This document shows, piece by piece, positions 60,019 through 64,000 of a stretch of DNA of 64,000 nucleotides. The stretch comes from Shewanella nanhaiensis. GTDB taxonomy: Bacteria > Pseudomonadota > Gammaproteobacteria > Enterobacterales > Shewanellaceae. The translations under genes were made by a program, and so were the position numbers. The notes under the pieces are model-generated. The model was not told the origin of the DNA and made no database searches. It saw only the letters and a program-made list of their open reading frames with translations. Position 1 is the stretch's first letter, and the number at the start of each line of letters is the position of its first letter. Location: the NCBI RefSeq assembly GCF_019457885.1, contig NZ_JAHZST010000017.1:1-64000 (forward strand). The letters are read 5' to 3'.

Positions 60019-62511
60019 TTAAATTTGAGTTTCAATTGGGCCGCTGAATGAGCTAACTTCAGGAACTTTTCCTTTATACTTCTCAAAATCAACCAAACAT
60101 GTGTAGGCGGAGCAGGCTTGAGCCAGCTTAGATGTTCCGATATCCATGGTTAAGGTATTCGGATCGCCATAACTACAAAGTGCACCGACTTTAGCGCCGC
60201 CCTCTTTGCTGCCATCTGCACCAACTGGACCATACCAAGCACCCTCTTGAATGCGGATAACACCTTGAGGGTAGTTGTTTGACACAACAGCGCCGGCAAG
60301 TAGTTGACCACGGTCATTGAAGACACGAACGATATCACCGCTCTTAATACCACGCTGTTTTGCATCAGCAGGGCTCATATACACAGGCTCACGTCCTTTT
60401 ACCGCATAGGTTTCACGGAACTCAGCAGATTCACACATCTGTGAGTGAAGACGTTTGTCCGGATGGCAAGACTGCATCCATACCGGGAACTTGTTTGAAC
60501 CTGGTCCGCCGTGACTACGCTCCGCTTTCTCCATCCAAGTTGGGTGGCCTGGGCAGTCATCATAGCCATACTGGGCTATCTTACGGCTGAAGATCTCAAT
60601 CAGACCTGAAGGTGTACCCAGCGGATTGATCTCTGGATCTTCTCTAAAGTCAGCGTGGCGAGTCCAAGGCTTACCTTCACCGAAATAGACGTAACCCTCT
60701 TTCCAGAAACCTTCAAAATCAGGCATCTCGAACTTACCAGCGTTGGCCGCTTTACAGTCGTTATAGAGCTTAACAAGCCAATCTTTCTCTGACATGCCAC
60801 GGGTATACTCTTTCTCTTTACCTAGAACGGCTGCAAATCGAGTGAAGATCTCAAAATCGGAGAGACTTTCATAGAGTGGCTCGACCATCTTCTGCATCGC
60901 TAGCAGGCCGCGGTTAGCGTAACTTCCATAGATGTCGATATCGTTACGCTCAAACGTGGTACATGCTGGCAATACGATATCTGAGAAGCGACAGGTTGCG
61001 GTCCAGTTAACATCGATACTGACAACACATTCAAGCTTGTGGAACGCTTGCTTCATTCTGTTTCTATCTTGATGGTGGTTCCATGGGTTATTACCCGAGA
61101 AAACCATCATCTTGATATCAGGGAAAGTTACTTTCGAGCCATTAGCGTCGATAGTTTTGCCTGGCTCTAAAATTGAATCAATCCAACGGGCAACAGGGAT
61201 TGTGCTGCTTGCGCCTTTGAAGTCATTGCTATCAAAGATAGGCTTTTGATCTTCATCTAAGTTACGTGGGAAAGCCCCTGGTGCAGCCGCGCCAGATGAA
61301 GGTACACCAATACTTGAGTAGTGATGACCATAGCTGATCCCGCCGCCTGGCAGACCAATTTGGCCGATCATAGTGGCCAGAACCGCCGCCATCCAGTATG
61401 GTTGCTCACCGTGCTGTTGGCGCTGAATACACCAGCCCATTAGCATCTGAGTGCGACCTTTGGTCATCACTTTTGCTAAGTCACGAATGATCTCAGGGCT
61501 AACGCTCGTGATCTCTGATGCCCACTCAGGAGTTTTAGCAACACCGTCGCTCTCACCCATTAGGTAAGGCAGGAATTGATCGAAACCTAAGCTGTAACCT
61601 TCGATAAATTTAGTGTCATGCAGATTCTTAGTTACCATCTCGTGGGCAATACCTAACATTAACGCCACATCTGTTTGTGGGTTAACGTAAAGCTGCTCAC
61701 AACCAAGGTATTTCTGAGTCTTAGTGACCACAGGGTCGATACTGATCACGCGGATCTTGCCCTGCTTAACCTTCTCTTTAAGTTGAGCAAGATAAGCGTA
61801 AGACTCATGAGTCTCCGCATTCCAGCCCACTTGAAGGTTCTTATAAGGATCGTTCGACCATAAAATAATGGTGTCAGACTCTTCAAGGATCAAGGACCAA
61901 GAGGTGCCCTGGGCATAAACCTCTGTCGAGCCTAAAATGTAAGGCAGAATTGTTTGACCTGCACCGGTAGAGTAATCGCCAATCTTCTTAACGAAGTTAC
62001 CATGCATGCCGATAGCGCGTTGCATATGGCTAGTACAGGAGTGTAACTGACCCGTTGCACGCCAGCCTGTTTGGCCTGCGTGAAGACCCGATGGACCGTA
62101 CTTGGTTTGTACCTCATCCAATGAATCTTTTAGTAGGTGCAGCGCCTTATCCCAAGTCACACGAACGAAACGGAAGTCACCACGTTGGCTGGTATTACTC
62201 TTATGACCATTTAACAAAAAGTCTAATCGTACCATAGGGTAACGAACACGAGATGGGTTATAGACTAAGCCTTTAACGCCATTGATCATGTCGCTAGGGT
62301 ACTTATCACTGTCAAACGGGATAACCTGATCGATAACCCCATTTTTGCGCTTCATTTTGAATGCGCCGAAATGTGAACCTGTGGTCAGCCAGCCATCATC
62401 TTTCTTAGCACCAGCAGCGGCGAGAGCATTGAGTGGAGCCAGTACAGACGCGCCGCTTAGGACAACATAAGATGTTGATACTAAGCCTTTTAGAAAGTCT
62501 CTTCTTTTCAT
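60019..62511 (-). CDS. torA: Trimethylamine N-oxide reductase TorA
   Basis: Periplasmic molybdoenzyme (DMSO-reductase family) that reduces TMAO to trimethylamine as terminal acceptor. 830 residues with a twin-arginine signal (KRRDFLKGLVS, cleavage near ALAAAG), no iron-sulfur cluster motif, a Ser in DYSTGAGQ likely to ligate Mo, and molybdopterin-binding segments (ILWSNDPYKNLQVGWNAET, GNNPWNHHQDRNRM). The upstream TorC gene is 18 bases away. AGGA precedes the ATG. Confidence 0.97.
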   Translation of the reverse strand: MKRRDFLKGLVSTSYVVLSGASVLAPLNALAAAGAKKDDGWLTTGSHFGAFKMKRKNGVIDQVIPFDSDKYPSDMINGVKGLVYNPSRVRYPMVRLDFLLNGHKSNTSQRGDFRFVRVTWDKALHLLKDSLDEVQTKYGPSGLHAGQTGWRATGQLHSCTSHMQRAIGMHGNFVKKIGDYSTGAGQTILPYILGSTEVYAQGTSWSLILEESDTIILWSNDPYKNLQVGWNAETHESYAYLAQLKEKVKQGKIRVISIDPVVTKTQKYLGCEQLYVNPQTDVALMLGIAHEMVTKNLHDTKFIEGYSLGFDQFLPYLMGESDGVAKTPEWASEITSVSPEIIRDLAKVMTKGRTQMLMGWCIQRQQHGEQPYWMAAVLATMIGQIGLPGGGISYGHHYSSIGVPSSGAAAPGAFPRNLDEDQKPIFDSNDFKGASSTIPVARWIDSILEPGKTIDANGSKVTFPDIKMMVFSGNNPWNHHQDRNRMKQAFHKLECVVSIDVNWTATCRFSDIVLPACTTFERNDIDIYGSYANRGLLAMQKMVEPLYESLSDFEIFTRFAAVLGKEKEYTRGMSEKDWLVKLYNDCKAANAGKFEMPDFEGFWKEGYVYFGEGKPWTRHADFREDPEINPLGTPSGLIEIFSRKIAQYGYDDCPGHPTWMEKAERSHGGPGSNKFPVWMQSCHPDKRLHSQMCESAEFRETYAVKGREPVYMSPADAKQRGIKSGDIVRVFNDRGQLLAGAVVSNNYPQGVIRIQEGAWYGPVGADGSKEGGAKVGALCSYGDPNTLTMDIGTSKLAQACSAYTCLVDFEKYKGKVPEVSSFSGPIETQI

Positions 62512-62529
62512 TTTCTTATCCTATTAATG

Positions 62530-63708
62530 CTAGTGCGCAGACTTATCGAAAGTAGACGAATGCTCTTGTAGGTATTTCTGTACCAGGGCTTGAGTATCCT
62601 GATCCATGTTAACGAAGGCGATCATGCCTTGGAACATACCTGGCCAAGTGTTGGCATCAAAATGTGCTTCAGCAGGTTGGGTGTGACATACACTACAGCT
62701 TGTGCTGTATGTTTCACGAGCATAATCCCAAAGTGGCTGTAGATCGGTAACCAAGTAATCTTTATCGGTCCAAATTTTCGCTTCAACTCGTTGCCACTTA
62801 AGACCAGTTAATGGATCTTCTTTCTCTTCGAACACTTCCATTACACCCTCTTCAAGGGCGGCATCTTTACTTAGTTGAGCCGATAGGATGTTAAGACCGA
62901 AATCGAAGTAGATCACACGACCTGCACCAATCTTCTTACGCCAGCCATCGATACCAATCTTAACGCGGTTGCCTTTAGTCTCTAACACCTTCACTTTAGT
63001 GGCGATATTTAGCGTACCCGCTTCAACGTCAGTTTTTTCGTTGAAGTAAAGCGGTTTAGTCAATGCTGAGAAGTATGTCTGCTCGACCTGAGGAGCACTC
63101 TCACCAGAACCCACTTGAGCGATAAGTTCAGGTGCACGTGATGTCCCCATATCAGGTAGCTTATGTGCGATCCCTTTGTGGCAATCGATACAGCTTTGAT
63201 CTAGCTCTGCAGCGCGTTTCATCTGCTTTTGAGCCAGTTTAGACATGCTCTCCCATTTCATTGAGTCGTAGTTATGACAGTTTTTACAAGCTAAAGAGTT
63301 GTCGCGATCGAAGCGTTTCCACTCGCGACTCGCCATCTCTAAACGCTTCTCTTCAAACTTTTCTGGTGTATTGACTGTTTGTAACATCCAGCCCCATACA
63401 TCGTGAGATGCTTCCATCTTACGCGCAATTTTACGGCTCCAGTTGTGGGGAACGTGGCAATCAGGGCAGGTTGCACGAACACCTGAGTGATTAGACCAAT
63501 GTACCGTTTCCTGTAGCTCTTTGTATGGCATGCTTTCCATACTGTGGCAGCTAATACAGAACTCTTCGGTGTTTGTCGCCTCTAAGGCCGTGTTAAATCC
63601 ACCCCAGAAGATAATACCCATTAGGAAGGCAGATATACTGACCGAACCTAAGGTAAGAAATTTGGCAGGCTTGGTAAGTGTGCGCCAAATGTTGATGATC
63701 CACTTCAT
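62530..63708 (-). CDS. torC: Pentahaem c-type cytochrome TorC
   Basis: Inner-membrane-anchored quinol dehydrogenase feeding TorA. 392 residues with one N-terminal helix (about 15-38) and five haem-binding motifs: CISCH, CPDCH, CKNCH and CIDCH in the NapC/NirT-like half, and CSVCH in the C-terminal half. This is the TorC layout. AAGGA precedes the ATG. It is co-transcribed with torE upstream and torA downstream. Confidence 0.97.
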   Translation of the reverse strand: MKWIINIWRTLTKPAKFLTLGSVSISAFLMGIIFWGGFNTALEATNTEEFCISCHSMESMPYKELQETVHWSNHSGVRATCPDCHVPHNWSRKIARKMEASHDVWGWMLQTVNTPEKFEEKRLEMASREWKRFDRDNSLACKNCHNYDSMKWESMSKLAQKQMKRAAELDQSCIDCHKGIAHKLPDMGTSRAPELIAQVGSGESAPQVEQTYFSALTKPLYFNEKTDVEAGTLNIATKVKVLETKGNRVKIGIDGWRKKIGAGRVIYFDFGLNILSAQLSKDAALEEGVMEVFEEKEDPLTGLKWQRVEAKIWTDKDYLVTDLQPLWDYARETYSTSCSVCHTQPAEAHFDANTWPGMFQGMIAFVNMDQDTQALVQKYLQEHSSTFDKSAH

Positions 63709-63761
63709 AACAGTATCCTTTAAATCTTAAATTTGTTGTTGTTCAGCAGCTTAGTGCTTAC

Positions 63762-63932
63762 TTAGTGGCTGGCAACACCAGCAAAGGCCTGGATGATCCA
63801 GATGATTAAGCCATAAGCACCAATACCTGAGATGGTAAGGATTGGGAAAAGTAGAACAATAATGAAACCTAAGGCTTTCAATTCTTTAGATTTCACTTCA
63901 GCGGGTGTCTCTGTTGGTAGGTGATCTGCCAT
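63762..63932 (-). CDS. torE: Small membrane protein TorE (NapE/TorE family)
   Basis: 56 residues with a polar N-terminus (MADHLPTETPAEVKSKE) and one or two hydrophobic stretches (LGFIIVLLFPILTISGIGAY, GLIIWIIQAFAG). This matches TorE of Shewanella and NapE. It is the first gene of torECAD; the function is not established. The frame is open 17 codons further upstream, but ATG 63932 has GAGAG before it and fits the family length. The 68 bases beyond it are the edge of the tor promoter, cut by the window. Confidence 0.9.
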   Translation of the reverse strand: MADHLPTETPAEVKSKELKALGFIIVLLFPILTISGIGAYGLIIWIIQAFAGVASH

Positions 63933-64000
63933 AACCGACTCTCTTAATGTGATCTTATCTTCGATTACACTAATATAAAGCATGTTTGTGAATAGGTATA

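Noticed and set aside
63933..64000. TorR-box search in the torE promoter
   Set aside because: Only 68 bases are present and no convincing repeat of the known tor box is seen; the promoter continues beyond the window.

Overview
The window is a stretch of gammaproteobacterial chromosome, almost certainly from a marine Shewanella. The main reasons are the gene order yhbY/rlmE-ftsH-folP-glmM-tpiA-secG-tRNA-Leu-tRNA-fMet-rimP-nusA-infB-rbfA-truB-rpsO-pnp-nlpI, a nupC/tsx/deoCABD nucleoside block, ytjB/serB/radA, and a torR-torT-torS plus torECAD trimethylamine N-oxide (TMAO) respiration locus with a pentahaem TorC and a small TorE. Protein sequences match the Shewanella/Vibrio type throughout. Species assignment is not possible from sequence reading alone.

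Layout. 1-4.4 kb: the tail of an unknown gene, a dispersed repeat, a chemoreceptor, a TorF-family outer-membrane protein and greA. 4.5-8 kb: a secreted orphan protein and a second-type secD-secF pair. 8-15 kb: yhbY (opposite strand), rlmE, ftsH behind a remarkable five-unit hairpin array, folP, glmM, tpiA and secG. 15-22.3 kb: tRNA-Leu(GAG), the initiator tRNA and the rimP-nusA-infB-rbfA-truB-rpsO translation/transcription cluster; a 266-bp repeat element is inserted between infB and rbfA. 22.5-30 kb: a membrane GGDEF/EAL protein, pnp, nlpI and prfC. 29.8-30.2 kb: a block of structured direct repeats. 30.3-38.7 kb: a small DUF5363-like gene, a TatD-family nuclease, the nucleoside transporter nupC, the Tsx-like outer-membrane channel and deoC-deoA-deoB-deoD. 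38.8-47.4 kb: a heptamer microsatellite, ytjB/serB, two hydrolases, a large double-PilZ protein and radA. 47.5-49.2 kb: a more accessory-looking patch with an orphan, a DUF2188 gene, a candidate structured RNA and a small PilZ protein. 49.5-64 kb: torR, torT and torS, then ygjV-like, subtilase, DEAD-box helicase and mgtE genes, then torD, torA, torC and torE on the minus strand. The tor promoter lies at the right edge and is cut by the window.

How the genes work together. NupC and the Tsx-like porin bring nucleosides in. DeoD and DeoA phosphorolyse them, DeoB isomerises the pentose phosphate and DeoC cleaves deoxyribose-5-phosphate. TorT/TorS/TorR sense TMAO and should switch on torECAD, where TorC passes quinol electrons to the periplasmic molybdoenzyme TorA, matured by TorD. 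SecD/SecF/SecG serve protein export. FtsH, NlpI, PNPase, GreA, NusA, IF2, RbfA, TruB, RlmE and YhbY are core quality-control, transcription and ribosome-assembly factors.

The least explained material is non-coding: (i) the tandem hairpin array in the ftsH leader, (ii) a nested RNA-like fold with two AAGGAT apical loops near 48.6 kb, (iii) a run of six hairpins ahead of deoC, (iv) two inverted copies of a non-autonomous repeat with ATACCAAYCAG ends plus several reduced derivatives, and (v) a 256-bp-period direct repeat. No CRISPR array, prophage, transposase gene or biosynthetic cluster is visible.
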